A DNA stretch of 47,936 nt from Flavobacterium sp. (GCF_027531905.1 NZ_JAPZSU010000031.1:1-47936), one strand, 5' to 3'; shown: positions 9,894 through 20,100, counted from the first letter of the stretch. Made by a program: numbers and translations. Notes: generated by a model from the sequence alone, not told the origin.

Positions 9894-10005
9894 GTTTATG
9901 ATCTTTTCTAATACAGTTATTTGAAAAACTATGCCAAAACAAAAAAACCTTGATTTCACAAGGGTTTTGAGGGTTTTTGGTTTTGGTTTTTTCCATATTT
10001 TGGAA
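9894..10005 (-). promoter_or_regulatory. EPS leader copy B: palindrome, terminator hairpin, TTTTGGCATAG
   Basis: TTCCA-TATTT-TGGAA at 9991-10005, followed by seven A on the plus strand, lies 98 bases from the start codon at 9893. Between them is the hairpin at 9941-9968. TTTTGGCATAGTT on the minus strand (TGGCA at 9936-9932) is the same word as in copy A. Confidence 0.6.
9941..9968 (-). terminator. hairpin plus T run after the polymerase gene
   Basis: On the minus strand CCTTG (9963-9959) pairs with CAAGG (9952-9948), extended by A/T pairs past one mismatch, and is followed by seven T. It would end the unit 16981-10020, yet it also lies inside leader copy B, so it could act as an attenuator if transcription starts further upstream. 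Confidence 0.6.
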
Positions 10006-10019
10006 AAAAAGTCTCTTTT

Positions 10020-11300
10020 TTAAAAAGTCCAATCGGGTCTTCTTTTTTTGAGAAATAGTTTTTGAACTGAAGTAAGGTGGGCATTGTTTTTAAATGATAT
10101 GGAAAAAATTACCATTTGATAAAATAAGATGCCATAGTTGCTTTCGCCAAAAATGCCAAATTCAGTGAAGGAATTAATAATGATTGGAATCATAATTCCA
10201 ATGAGCATCAGTCGCGTTTCTTTATTCTCGGTTTTAAATGCTAGAATGGTGAAAAATAGTTGAAATAGCGCAATGAGCAACCCTATAAATCCAAGATTCA
10301 TTAAAACTTGCATGAAAGTATTATGGGTCATTTTTCCGGGATACGTGTGTACACTTTGAAAAAATTCTTTGTAATCAATTCGCATATAACCAAAACCCAA
10401 TAAAGGTTCACGTGGTAATCCTTCGGTAATCAAAGCTTGCCAGAAAGGTAATCTACCGGTTAGAGTCAAGATTTCTTCTAAACGTTCTTTGTCACCGTCT
10501 TTGAGAATGATTTGCTGTACTGCAAAAGGCACTACCATTAAAACAACTCCCATAATGGCAAATTTGAGACCTTGTTTCTTGGTTTGGTTGATGTGGAAAA
10601 ACACAATTAGCAATACGCCAATTAATGAGGAACGGGATCCTGTCATGAATAAGGCATAAGCTATAATTAGAATTTTAAATATCGTCCAAGCTTTTTGTTG
10701 ACGGTCGTAAAGATCAAAAATTAAAGAGGCGATGCCTACTCCCGCAAGCATTCCTAATTCGTTCGGATTCATCATTACGCCACCCAAACGTGCTTCTTCG
10801 CCACCATTGGTCAATCGAAAAAAAGTATCAGGATCAAACCACATTCCAATCACAAAAACCAGTTGCAATACAAACACCGAGTTACCTAATACATGATACA
10901 ATCGGATTCGATGTCCTTCAAAAAAATAATCTAAAAGCTTGAAACTTTTGATGAAGAAATAGGCAAAAACTAAACTTTGAAACGTCATGAACCATTGCAA
11001 TGCACTAAAACCAGGATTTGTACTCCACATGAAAGATATAAAACCAAGCCCCATATATCCTAAATAGAATAAAGGCGAAAAAATGTTTTTATAACTCAAA
11101 TTATTAACCGCTCCATACCGAACAATTTTGAAATAAATTACAATAGAAGCAAACATTAACCCCATACGCCCCACTACTTTTATTGCTCTAGTAATGTTGA
11201 CGTTTTCGCTCCAAGTAAAAAAACAGGCAATCATAAGTAGCAAGACTACAAATAAGGCACGGTCTATTTTTTTTAAAAAAGGGAGGTGATTAGGGCTCAT
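10020..11300 (-). CDS. O-antigen ligase/polymerase family protein (Wzy-like)
   Basis: This 426-residue protein has roughly ten to twelve membrane helices and the Wzy_C type motif region, with a periplasmic loop containing GFGYMRIDYKEFFQSVHTYPGKMTHNTFMQVLMNLG at about residues 305-340. The H-N-x-F/Y pattern (THNTF) is typical of the ligase/polymerase family. It would polymerise lipid-linked repeat units in the periplasm, or ligate the chain to an acceptor. It sits between a glycosyltransferase (one-base overlap at 11300) and the leader of the next unit. With a flippase and co-polymerase in the same operon, a Wzx/Wzy-type pathway is likely. Confidence 0.83.
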   Translation of the reverse strand: MSPNHLPFLKKIDRALFVVLLLMIACFFTWSENVNITRAIKVVGRMGLMFASIVIYFKIVRYGAVNNLSYKNIFSPLFYLGYMGLGFISFMWSTNPGFSALQWFMTFQSLVFAYFFIKSFKLLDYFFEGHRIRLYHVLGNSVFVLQLVFVIGMWFDPDTFFRLTNGGEEARLGGVMMNPNELGMLAGVGIASLIFDLYDRQQKAWTIFKILIIAYALFMTGSRSSLIGVLLIVFFHINQTKKQGLKFAIMGVVLMVVPFAVQQIILKDGDKERLEEILTLTGRLPFWQALITEGLPREPLLGFGYMRIDYKEFFQSVHTYPGKMTHNTFMQVLMNLGFIGLLIALFQLFFTILAFKTENKETRLMLIGIMIPIIINSFTEFGIFGESNYGILFYQMVIFSISFKNNAHLTSVQKLFLKKRRPDWTF

Positions 11301-12415
11301 TATAGTTTATATAATTGTTGATGAAATTGCTGTAAAAGCGTATTCCAGTTGTAATTTTCTTGAATCATTCGGATGGCATTTTGCTGCATTTCTACAAATT
11401 TGCTTGGAGAAGTCCATCTGGCAACAACAGCATTCATCGCGGCTTCAAGTTGGTTACTAGACTGTCGGTAAATGGTTTGACCCGCGTTGTATTTTGTGAC
11501 TAAGGAGCCAATATTGGTAGCATCAGTAACGATACACGGTTTGCCAAAACTAGCCGCTTCGATAACCGATAATGGCAATCCCTCGTTGCGAGAAGGATGC
11601 ACAAAAACATCCATGGCTTGCAACAATTGTTCTTTTTCTGAACCAAATTTACTTCCATAAAGAATCACAGCGTGGTTCAGCTTCAAAGCATCGATTTTCT
11701 TTTCTAACGCTGGTTTTTCTTTGCTATCACCTACAATCCAAAGTTGGGATTGAGGCATTTTTCTATGAAATTTTTCAAAAGCCAGGAGCAAGGTATCCAG
11801 TCCTTTAGTGTAAATATCCAATCGGCCAATGAACCCCAAAACAAAACGTTCTTCGTCTCTTTTTTTGAGTTCAATAGTTGATTGTAATTCAAAACCATAA
11901 GGCAATAAAATAGTTTTTTGAGTACGATAGAATTCTTGTAAACCGTTGCGTTCGCTTTTTCCAATGCAATGAATGCTTGAAGCACGATTTAAAATTTTAC
12001 GTTCAAAAAATCGAAAATACATCTTTTTTAACCAAAAATTTTTGCGCATGGCAATGGTATTGTACGCACCGTGAGGTGTGATTACAAATTCAATTTTGGT
12101 ATGGTAAAGAAATCGAGCCAAACGATAATATACCGGAATCCATCCACCATGTAGGTGAAAAATAGCTTTTCCTTTTTTGCTCAATAAGGCTTCTTTGAGT
12201 GCAGAGGAAAAGGTAAAAGGATTTTTTTGTTTTAGAAACAATCGCGTTTCGAAATTTCGTTCATTATAATTTACTGTAGTGTCTGAAGTGATGCCCCAAA
12301 CTTCTACTTGCTCTCCAAACAACTGTTGCTGTGTTGCCAATTGGTGCACTACTTTGTTTACACCATTCATCCTTTCGGGATTGGCTTTGCCAAGAATAAG
12401 ATGTATTATTTCCAT
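11300..12415 (-). CDS. family 4 glycosyltransferase
   Basis: I place the start at 12415 (371 residues, MEIIHLILGKANPERMNG) because this N-terminus matches the family and leaves only a ten-base overlap with the flippase; the frame is open to 12451. NGVNKVVHQLA is the typical N-terminal acceptor-side loop. The C-terminal domain has VLGFIGRLDIYTKGLD and VHPSRNEGLPLSVIEAASFGKPCIVTD at about residues 285-310. It should transfer a sugar to the lipid-linked EPS unit in the cytosol. Translationally coupled to flippase and polymerase. Confidence 0.86.
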   Translation of the reverse strand: MEIIHLILGKANPERMNGVNKVVHQLATQQQLFGEQVEVWGITSDTTVNYNERNFETRLFLKQKNPFTFSSALKEALLSKKGKAIFHLHGGWIPVYYRLARFLYHTKIEFVITPHGAYNTIAMRKNFWLKKMYFRFFERKILNRASSIHCIGKSERNGLQEFYRTQKTILLPYGFELQSTIELKKRDEERFVLGFIGRLDIYTKGLDTLLLAFEKFHRKMPQSQLWIVGDSKEKPALEKKIDALKLNHAVILYGSKFGSEKEQLLQAMDVFVHPSRNEGLPLSVIEAASFGKPCIVTDATNIGSLVTKYNAGQTIYRQSSNQLEAAMNAVVARWTSPSKFVEMQQNAIRMIQENYNWNTLLQQFHQQLYKL

Positions 12416-13632
12416 AGTTGAAAATGGTTTTTTTTCAGCTGATTTTGCCAATACAAAATCATAATGATTTGATTCATAATAAGTCCAATCACAGCGCCAG
12501 TAAGTCCAGAATAGTCTAGTAGGAAATGAAAGGTCAACAAAGACGAAGCGAAGGAAAGTAAATACCCCAAAAAGAAGATTTTGTTGAGCACCAATATGCG
12601 AACAGCGATTCGGATAGGGTAACTCAAGAAAATAAAGAAATACAATACGGCAATAATTTTTACTACATAGCCATAACTTTGGTATTTTTCGCCACCCGCT
12701 AACACGATTATTGGAGTAGCAAATACAAAGAGAATGCTTAAAAGTACTCCAAATAAAATAGCTCCTTTGAGCGTAATATTTAGCAAATATTTCTTGGCTT
12801 GCTTGACATTTTCATTATAAAGTTTCGAAATTTTTGGAAGAAAATAATTTTCAATAGTTTGTAATCCAATATTGATTACGCCAAACAACGTTTGCACCAA
12901 TCGTAAGGCGCCCAAAGCCTCGATACCAATATAAATTCCAGAAACCAAAATAAAAAAATTGCTTGAGGCCCATTGCAATACAGCCACGGTCAATAACCAC
13001 TTGCCTTGCTGGACATGATTGCTAAGAAAAATTCGCCAAGAAGCCGGTTTTTCATAGTTTTGATACAAGAACAATACACCAGGAAGACTAGAGGCGAGAT
13101 TTGCTATTCCAATGATGAAAAGCGCAGAAAGTAAGTTTAGTTGGGGCATTATGAACAAGGCAGAAAGTAATAACAAATACAGGAAGTCCATGCAAAGCAC
13201 CCATTTTATTTTGGCTATGCCAAGGAATAGTTTTCTAAAAAAATCATTGATTAAGTAACCACATAAGAAGCACAAAAAGGCACCGATAGGAATAGGATCT
13301 AGTAATGATTTGGGTAAAAAAAGGACTAACAGTTTTGCACTCAACATGAAAAACAGTAACAAAACCATTAGTCCAAGGAATAATGACACTTGATATTCCT
13401 TTTTTTGTATCACTTTTGCTACCGTCACCTGAAAGGGCTGAATGAGCAAAGCATTCGAAATGCTCATTGCCAAAAAAGTAAGCAACAAAAGGCTTGAAAA
13501 TAATCCAAAATTTGTTAGATCCATTTTTTGTGCCAATACTAGCGTAATTAGAAAACTACTGCCGCTACTGATGGCTTGGTCCACAAGAACCAAAAGTGTT
13601 GGATGCTGAATTATTTTTTGGATGGTTTTCAT
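12406..13632 (-). CDS. polysaccharide flippase (Wzx/MATE-like)
   Basis: A polytopic membrane protein of 408 residues with about twelve helices, typical of the polysaccharide-export branch of the MVF/MATE superfamily. The start at 13632 (MKTIQKIIQHPTLLVLVDQAISSGSSFL) fits the family and lies two bases beyond the end of the co-polymerase gene; the open frame to 13677 would overlap that gene. VDQAISSGSSF in helix 1 and NYFLPKISKLY near the middle are typical. It should flip undecaprenyl-diphosphate-linked repeat units across the inner membrane. Assignment rests on topology and on its place in the operon. Confidence 0.8.
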   Translation of the reverse strand: MKTIQKIIQHPTLLVLVDQAISSGSSFLITLVLAQKMDLTNFGLFSSLLLLTFLAMSISNALLIQPFQVTVAKVIQKKEYQVSLFLGLMVLLLFFMLSAKLLVLFLPKSLLDPIPIGAFLCFLCGYLINDFFRKLFLGIAKIKWVLCMDFLYLLLLSALFIMPQLNLLSALFIIGIANLASSLPGVLFLYQNYEKPASWRIFLSNHVQQGKWLLTVAVLQWASSNFFILVSGIYIGIEALGALRLVQTLFGVINIGLQTIENYFLPKISKLYNENVKQAKKYLLNITLKGAILFGVLLSILFVFATPIIVLAGGEKYQSYGYVVKIIAVLYFFIFLSYPIRIAVRILVLNKIFFLGYLLSFASSLLTFHFLLDYSGLTGAVIGLIMNQIIMILYWQNQLKKNHFQLWK

Positions 13633-13633
13633 T

Positions 13634-15784
13634 TTAATTTTTGCGATATTTTTTCCACAATTTTTTGGCTTCAACAAACAAATTAGGATTGTATCCGGTT
13701 TTGTTCAAAACAAACCAAACGTTTGGTAATTGAAATTCTTCTTTTAAAAGATTTATCGTTGTGATTCTTTTCTCGGCCGTTTCTCGGCTGTCTAGGACGA
13801 CTAAATTTTGTGTGGCCAAACTCATGAACAACAAAGCAAGTGGTCCGTCTTTTAGGGCTTGATTATGAATTAACACTAAGTCATAAGTGCTCATTTTTGC
13901 ATTGATTTCATTTTGAAAATGCTCTTGAGTATATCGATGGTATTTTGTGTCTGAATAATCTATGTAGTGAGTGGCTTCAAATTTGTTGTTGAGTTGACCT
14001 GTGGCATCGATGATTAGGGTTTTTCTTCCTTGATTTTGAAAAGCTTTAATCCAATTTTCGGAATGAAAAAGATGTTGATTGGCATCGTCATAGGAACTAA
14101 CCACCAGTATGCTTTTTGGAGGAATAATCCCTTTGATTTCTAATTGTAGGGCTTCTTTTAAAAAGTTGTTGTTTATCGATTCTGTAGTTTTTAAATAAGG
14201 AGTAGTAAGCGCAATGGGGATACTACTGCTTTTTTCGATGGTGCTAGAATCATTTACTTTTGCTTTTAGAAAATGAACGATGTAAATTATAATGATTGAA
14301 CCTAATAGACCTATAACTGCTGCTACAATGATGATGATGATTCTAATTGGCGAAACCGGCGTTTTTGAAACTTCTCCAGGCGTGATAATTTTATGAAACG
14401 CAATTTTGGCCGATTGGGCAATTTCGGCATCTATTCTTTTTTCATTCAAAAAATTATAATTTTTTTCATAAAGATTAAATTCTCTACTCATTGAGTTAAG
14501 TTGCTTTTCTTTTTCGGGTAAACCAATAAACACTTTTTCAGCCTCTTTGATATCGTTTTTCAAATTGTTATACTTGATTTGCAGATTTCTCTCAGTGTTT
14601 TTTATACTCTCTATTTGATAATCGAAAAGGTCTTTTAACTTGTCATCAATGATTTTTACTTTCTCATGGTTGGGAGTATAAGTTAATAGTAGGTCTTTTT
14701 TTTCGGCTTGTAATTGCTTCATTTTTTTGACCAATTCTGTCGAGAGTAAATCCGTAAATGCCTCAAAGTTTAGGGAAAGCTCCAAATAATTATTTTTGCC
14801 GTTGGCGATGTATTGGTTCAAATTCTTAATAGCATCTAAGCTCATTTTCAAATTGGTTTGTTCAATTTTTTGTTGAGCAATTTTACGTAAATCGGTTTCG
14901 GTTTCTTGTCGAATATTGATGATGTTATTTTGATCTCTGTAATTTTGGATATTATCTTCGGAAGCTTTGAGCTTTTGGTTAGACGTTTGGATTTCGCCTT
15001 TCAAAAAGTTAACGGTAGTATTTGCGGCTTTGTATTTACTTTCAATATAATCTTTTATGTACACTTCGGCCAGTTTGTTTACAAATAAAGCAGCTTTGAG
15101 TGGCACATTGCTTTTGAAATTGATTCGGATAACAGGAACATCTTTTTCTACGGGTACAATATCTAGATTGCTATTAATTTTATCTAATAGTTTTTGTTGG
15201 CTTAAGAATTCGAATTCATACTGATCGATGACTTTGATTTCTTTTTTTGTGGCAATATAGTCATCGTTGAGATGGACTATTATTTTTCCTCCTTCTATGA
15301 CTAGAGGTTTTCCAATTTGGCCATTTATTCCTTCTTTTGATTCTGGATAAAAGAATAGAAACTCTTTGTTGGAAAGAAGTTGCAATCCATATCGTTTATC
15401 CAATGCTTTCGAACCCTCAAAAGTTCCATCAATGAGTATCGGAGAATTTTCGAAAAGTTCGGTAGATAACATTCCCCCCTTGCGATAAATTTCTTTGTTG
15501 AAAGGTAGTTTGCTTATGGTTTTTTCTATTAAAGCAGAAGATTTAAGAACTTCAATTTCGGCAGCAATTTTACTGGACGATAACAACGCATCCATATCTT
15601 TAAAAAGATTCGAGTTTGATAGACCTTCTTGAATGTCAGCAAGTTTTAGTCTTGCCGTACTTTCATACATGGGAGTGACATAGTTGAGGTATTTTTTGGC
15701 AGCCATAATGGAGAGCACAACACTCAAAATTATAATTGGCATTCCTCTAAACAACGGCTTTAGTAATCGTATATTTTCGTTCAT
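13634..15784 (-). CDS. Wzz/Wzc-like polysaccharide co-polymerase with degenerate tyrosine-kinase domain
   Basis: The 716-residue protein has a first membrane helix at about 14-32, a Wzz domain (YESTARLKLADIQ), a long coiled-coil periplasmic part (about 250-430), and a second helix at about 480-505. The cytosolic C-terminal domain has the BY-kinase layout but has lost its key motifs. Where Wzc has a Walker A (GEGKS) after VTS, this one has SILVVSSYDDANQHLF. The A' motif reads TLIIDATGQL. The C-terminus has a single Tyr (KKYRKN), not a Tyr cluster. It probably controls chain length and couples to the Wza-like exporter without kinase activity. It lies 11 bases after the exporter. Confidence 0.82.
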   Translation of the reverse strand: MNENIRLLKPLFRGMPIIILSVVLSIMAAKKYLNYVTPMYESTARLKLADIQEGLSNSNLFKDMDALLSSSKIAAEIEVLKSSALIEKTISKLPFNKEIYRKGGMLSTELFENSPILIDGTFEGSKALDKRYGLQLLSNKEFLFFYPESKEGINGQIGKPLVIEGGKIIVHLNDDYIATKKEIKVIDQYEFEFLSQQKLLDKINSNLDIVPVEKDVPVIRINFKSNVPLKAALFVNKLAEVYIKDYIESKYKAANTTVNFLKGEIQTSNQKLKASEDNIQNYRDQNNIINIRQETETDLRKIAQQKIEQTNLKMSLDAIKNLNQYIANGKNNYLELSLNFEAFTDLLSTELVKKMKQLQAEKKDLLLTYTPNHEKVKIIDDKLKDLFDYQIESIKNTERNLQIKYNNLKNDIKEAEKVFIGLPEKEKQLNSMSREFNLYEKNYNFLNEKRIDAEIAQSAKIAFHKIITPGEVSKTPVSPIRIIIIIVAAVIGLLGSIIIIYIVHFLKAKVNDSSTIEKSSSIPIALTTPYLKTTESINNNFLKEALQLEIKGIIPPKSILVVSSYDDANQHLFHSENWIKAFQNQGRKTLIIDATGQLNNKFEATHYIDYSDTKYHRYTQEHFQNEINAKMSTYDLVLIHNQALKDGPLALLFMSLATQNLVVLDSRETAEKRITTINLLKEEFQLPNVWFVLNKTGYNPNLFVEAKKLWKKYRKN

Positions 15785-15795
15785 AATAACGCCGT

Positions 15796-16524
15796 TTAAA
15801 AAACTCCAAGTAAAATTGCAGCAGCAGTGATTGTTGTGGTAAATGGAATAATAGTAGCCACACGTTTGTCAAATTCTTTGTTCTTTTTTGAAGGAACAAT
15901 TACGATATCACTGGGATGCAATTGAATGTTGGTATTCAAAATATCCTCTGAAGAGGTTAAATTAAGATGGGTTACGCGAACATTTTGACCTTCTTGACGT
16001 AAAATTTTGATGGCTTTGAGATTGGCATAAAAATCAAATCCTCCGGTTTTACTAATCATCTCTAGAAGTGTTACGTTATCTCTATCTACCTGAAACGTAC
16101 TTGGATTGCGTACTTCGCCTAGGATGGTAATTTCTTTGTTCAATACTTTAACATCTACTATAGGATTGACCAACCATTGTTTCAACTGTGCTCTTAGTTC
16201 TTCTTTGAGTTCAGGGATGGTTTTGCCTATAACTACTGTTTTGCCAATTTTTGGAATTTCTATAGTTCCATTAGCATCTACTAAAAGCCATTTTCCATAC
16301 ACTTCATTCGAATTGTAGATTCCGTAAGTAGAGCCTACACTTAAATCATCTTCTCCCCAAACAGAAAGGGTTATTTTGTCATTTTTTCGAATTCTGTATT
16401 CGTAATTATCGTCATAGGTAAATCCTGTTTTGTCTGTGTTTTCTTCTTTGGTTTCAAATACATTTTGTGTTTTACAACTTCCAAAGAGTAGGGCCAGAAG
16501 GGTTAATTGTAATAGCGTTTTCAT
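15796..16524 (-). CDS. Wza-like polysaccharide export lipoprotein (SLBB)
   Basis: Start taken at 16524 (242 residues), where MKTLLQLTLLALLFGSC gives a clean lipoprotein signal with lipobox Cys at about residue 17. An upstream ATG at 16536 would add four residues. The poly-export domain begins YRIRKNDKITLSVWGEDDL at about 42-60, and an SLBB-like domain follows with EITILGEVRNPSTF. A C-terminal hydrophobic segment (TIIPFTTTITAAAILLGVF) could cross the outer membrane. The protein should form the periplasmic/outer-membrane part of the EPS exporter with the co-polymerase. Second gene of the operon headed by the response regulator. Confidence 0.88.
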   Translation of the reverse strand: MKTLLQLTLLALLFGSCKTQNVFETKEENTDKTGFTYDDNYEYRIRKNDKITLSVWGEDDLSVGSTYGIYNSNEVYGKWLLVDANGTIEIPKIGKTVVIGKTIPELKEELRAQLKQWLVNPIVDVKVLNKEITILGEVRNPSTFQVDRDNVTLLEMISKTGGFDFYANLKAIKILRQEGQNVRVTHLNLTSSEDILNTNIQLHPSDIVIVPSKKNKEFDKRVATIIPFTTTITAAAILLGVF

Positions 16525-16546
16525 GTTGTGTGTCATTTTTGTGTGT

Positions 16547-16981
16547 CTAAAACATATTTAAAAATCGCTTGATTATTGTTTGATTAGATTTGCTTAGCTC
16601 TGTTTTTACTTGACTTATTTTGTTTATGACACGTGTCATATTATCACAAACAGCAAAGTCTTTAATTATATAATCAAACGCGCCATACTTTAAAGCATCG
16701 ACCGCTGTTTTGACGTTTTCTTGAGCAGAAACCATCACTACATAAATGTTGGGATTATAGCGCTTTATTTTCCTGAGCACCTCAAAACCCGTTAGGTCTT
16801 CCATGTTGTGGTCCAGGAAAATGATGTCAGGATTTTGATCAAGATTGTTCAAACAATCATTACCATTACTGAAGTAAGTAATGTCCGTGTAGTTCAAATT
16901 AGCTAAATATTGTTCATACACATTGGCACAAAAAATATCATCGTCTACAATAAAGAATTTGAATTGTGTTTGGTCTTCCAT
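16547..16981 (-). CDS. single-domain response regulator (CheY-like)
   Basis: I chose ATG 16981 (144 residues, MEDQTQFKFFIVDDD) over 17005, since homologous receivers start shortly before the acidic pair. The receiver has acidic residues VDDD at 12-15, phospho-acceptor Asp57 in IFLDHNM, and the conserved Lys in YIIKDF. No output domain follows, so it acts as a phosphate carrier or by protein contact. Its receiver resembles that of the NtrC protein at 22080-23429: both have a CLNNL-x-Q-x-P stretch before the Asp. It heads the EPS operon, behind leader copy C and a terminator, and probably takes phosphate from the hybrid kinase next door. Confidence 0.87.
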   Translation of the reverse strand: MEDQTQFKFFIVDDDIFCANVYEQYLANLNYTDITYFSNGNDCLNNLDQNPDIIFLDHNMEDLTGFEVLRKIKRYNPNIYVVMVSAQENVKTAVDALKYGAFDYIIKDFAVCDNMTRVINKISQVKTELSKSNQTIIKRFLNMF

Positions 16982-17091
16982 GTTATAAAATTTAATAATT
17001 TGCATACCAATTTCAAGCCAAAAAACGCAAAGCCCATTGTTTAAAGGGGTTTGCGTTTTTTTTTTGGGTTTGTTTTTTCCAAATTATGGAA
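16982..17091 (-). promoter_or_regulatory. EPS leader copy C: palindrome, terminator hairpin, TTTTTTGGC
   Basis: TTCCA-AATTA-TGGAA at 17077-17091 is followed by seven A on the plus strand and lies 96 bases from the start codon at 16981. A strong hairpin at 17021-17060 and TTTTTTGGC (ending 17017 on the minus strand) lie between. TGGC could be a sigma-54 -24 box, but GC is not found 10 bases downstream of the GG in any of the three copies. Confidence 0.6.
17020..17065. terminator. bidirectional rho-independent terminator
   Basis: Positions 17021-17035 pair with 17046-17060 over 15 bp with one G-G mismatch; the loop is ten bases. Six T follow on the minus strand and ten T on the plus strand. 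It separates the hybrid kinase gene from the EPS operon and lies inside leader copy C. Confidence 0.75.
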
Positions 17092-17112
17092 AAAAATCCA
17101 ATATTTTGTCAC

Positions 17113-20100
17113 TTACTCTTGGAGTTCGTTTTTTTGAAGTTGACTAATGGCGAGAGACAAAACGGGTGTAATAGTATGAAGTAATACTGCTATTTCTTCT
17201 TTGTTTTTAGTCGATTTTGTAATCTTTTCTAATTGAACTATTTCGGGTATGATTTTTGTTATGCCCAAACTTTCAATACTTGGTTTTATTTTATGAATCA
17301 AACGGCTTATTTCCTCAAAGTTATTTTCTTGAAGTGCGATTTCTATATTTAGTAATACTTGAGTAGTTTGCTCAATAAATATGTGTAGCATTTTTTGAAC
17401 AAAATCTATATTGCCTCGGCTAAGATTTCGTAATATAGACAAGTTATAAACATTTGAATCCGATTTTTCTACGGTTAATCTTGCTTCGTTTTTTGGGCGG
17501 TTCACAGTGAGTTTTGCAATAGTTTCTATCAAAGTAAATTCATCGAATGGTTTTGTAACATAGTCGTCCATGCCTGCATTTTTACAGTTTTCAATTTCTG
17601 ATTTAAAGGCATTGGCGGTTAAGGCGATAATTGGTGTGTTTAGTTTGAATTCGTTTCGAATAATTTTGGTAGCTTCAATACCATCCATTTCGGGCATTTG
17701 TATGTCCATTAAGATTATATCAAAGGTTTGATGTTTTAAAAGTTCAAGTGCTTCGATGCCATTTTCGGCCTCGGTTACGGAACAATTAAAATACTGCATT
17801 GAATTTTGAATTACCATGCGGTTCATTTTGTTATCTTCTACCAATAAAATTGACAATCCTGTAATGTTGGCATTTATCGCTTTGTTAATTTGTTTTACAT
17901 TGTTTGGATCTCCTTTTTCTAAAGGAAGCGTAATATAAAAAGTAGTGCCTTTTCCTTTTTCACTTTCTATTTTTATCGTGCCATGCATTAGGCTTACTAA
18001 TTCTTTGGTTATGGCCATTCCTAGGCCTGTTCCGCCAAATTTTCGAGTAACGGCTTTGTCTTCTTGAGAGAATTTCTTAAAAATCGTTTCTATATAGTTC
18101 TGATCCATTCCTATTCCTGTATCCGTAACTTTGATTCGAATTTTTTGAATACTTGTTCGGTCAGCAATAAGTTCACATTTCAAATCGATTCTGCCTTTTG
18201 ACGTAAATTTTATGGAATTTCCAACAATATTAAATAGAATTTCCTCAATTCGTAACGAATCGGCTTTCAAAACAGTATTGATTTTCGGGTCAATGGTAGC
18301 ATTAAGTCTTAAGTCTTTTTCCTTTGCCAGAGGATGTAGTACTTTAATGACCTTGTCTATCGACTCGGCAAATAAGAAATCTTCTTTTTCTAGTTCCATT
18401 TCTCCAGCTTCTATTTTAGATATATCCAAGATGTTGTTGAGTATGGCGAGTAAATGTCGAGAGGCAATCGTACTATTGTCGATGTATTTTTTTTGTAAAT
18501 CGGTGAGTTCTTGCTTGCCTAATTCTCTCAAAAAACCAATAATGGCATTTAGAGGAGTTCGTATTTCATGGCTCATATTGGCCAAGAACACCTCCTTAGC
18601 TTTGGAAGCTTGTTCTGCTTTTAGTTTTTGTTGGTTGAGTTCGATTTCGAGTTGTTTTTGATCGGTAATATCGAGATGAATTCCAATAGATCCAACTAAA
18701 TTTCCTTTGTCGTCATAGTTTGGTGCCCCGCTTATAGCCCACCATTTCAGGTCGCCTCTTTTGTCTTTTATAGGAACCTGATACACATCCGAAACCCCTT
18801 GTGTACGCAATTCTCTTTTGTTTCTCATCTTTTCAATATTCTCTCCAAACACAAAAATTTCTGATGGATTTTTCCCCATTAAATCGTCAATAGTAAATCC
18901 TGACATACTTGCAAAACTTTGATTTGCAAATTGTATATTCTCTTCTTTGTCTACTTCAATGATCCCCAAGTTCATGTTGGATATAATATTGCGGTACTTT
19001 TCTTCTTGGTACTTGAGCTTGTTTTCTGCTTTTTTTCTTTCGGAAATGTCTTGAATGAAAGAGCAAAAAAAGAGTTCTCCATTTTCTTTTAAGGGTATAA
19101 TCGCAATTTCTATTGGGAATTCTTCTCCTTGTCGATTAATAGCGGGCAATTCAATGTTTTTATTTAAGGCTGGACCTTCGCCAGTTTCTAAATAATGTTT
19201 CATGCCATTGTTATGCCCTTGATGATGTTGCTTCGGAATGATAGTTTCGGTTAGGGTTTTGCCCATTACTTCTTCTTTTTTCCAGCCAAAAATAACTTCT
19301 GCTTGGTTGTTCCAAAATGTTATTACTCCTTTGTGATTAATATTGATTATGGCATTCAATGAAGCATTCATGATGTTTCGGTTGCGTTCTTCACTTTGCG
19401 CCAAAAGCATTTGGTCTTGAATACGTTGTGTTACATCGGTATATTTCCAAAGGTGGCCTTTGTACTCTTCCTCAATGACAATAGGAATGTAGTCTCTTTC
19501 ATAAAACAGGTTGTCTTTGGTTTCTAGTAATTCTTGAATCACCATTTTTTTTCTAGCAATGATATCCGTTATTCGAGCAGCAAATTGCTCTTCATTTTTA
19601 AAAAGAAGTTGGGATCTCTTAATTAATTCTTTGCAATCAATTCCAACCATTTCGTTTGGTGAAAGGCTAATATTGCGCATGTCACAAAACAGTTGATTGG
19701 TGAACACAATTTTACGGTTCATGTCTTCAACCAAGATGCCAGATTGTAGATTGGCCAAGAGGGTTTTTAGTAAAACTAAATTTTCTGAAAGTTGGTATTC
19801 GGCTTCTTTTCTTTTAGAAATATCTTGTAAAAAGGCACAGAAAAACGTTTCGCCATTTTGAGTAATTGGGATGATGGATACTTCGGCCAAAAATTCGTTT
19901 CCTGATCGATGGACTCCAACAAGTTCTACATGTTTATTTAAGAACTCATTGTGACCTTCTGTTAAATATTGATAAATAGACTGCTCCCAAAGTGCTTTGT
20001 TGCGCTCTGGAATCATAAATTCGGTAAATACCTTCCCAAAAACTTCATCATAAGTATAACCAAATGTTGCCGTAGCTTGATCGTTCCAAAACGTTATTTT

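Noticed and set aside
4431..17020. Perfect sigma-54 promoters in the three EPS leaders
   Set aside because: TTGGC fits a -24 box, but GC at -12 (10 bases after GG) is absent in all three, so I report only the shared leader.
18212..18661. Plus-strand 149-codon frame inside the hybrid kinase
   Set aside because: Antisense shadow of the HisKA/HATPase region; Ser-rich low-complexity product.
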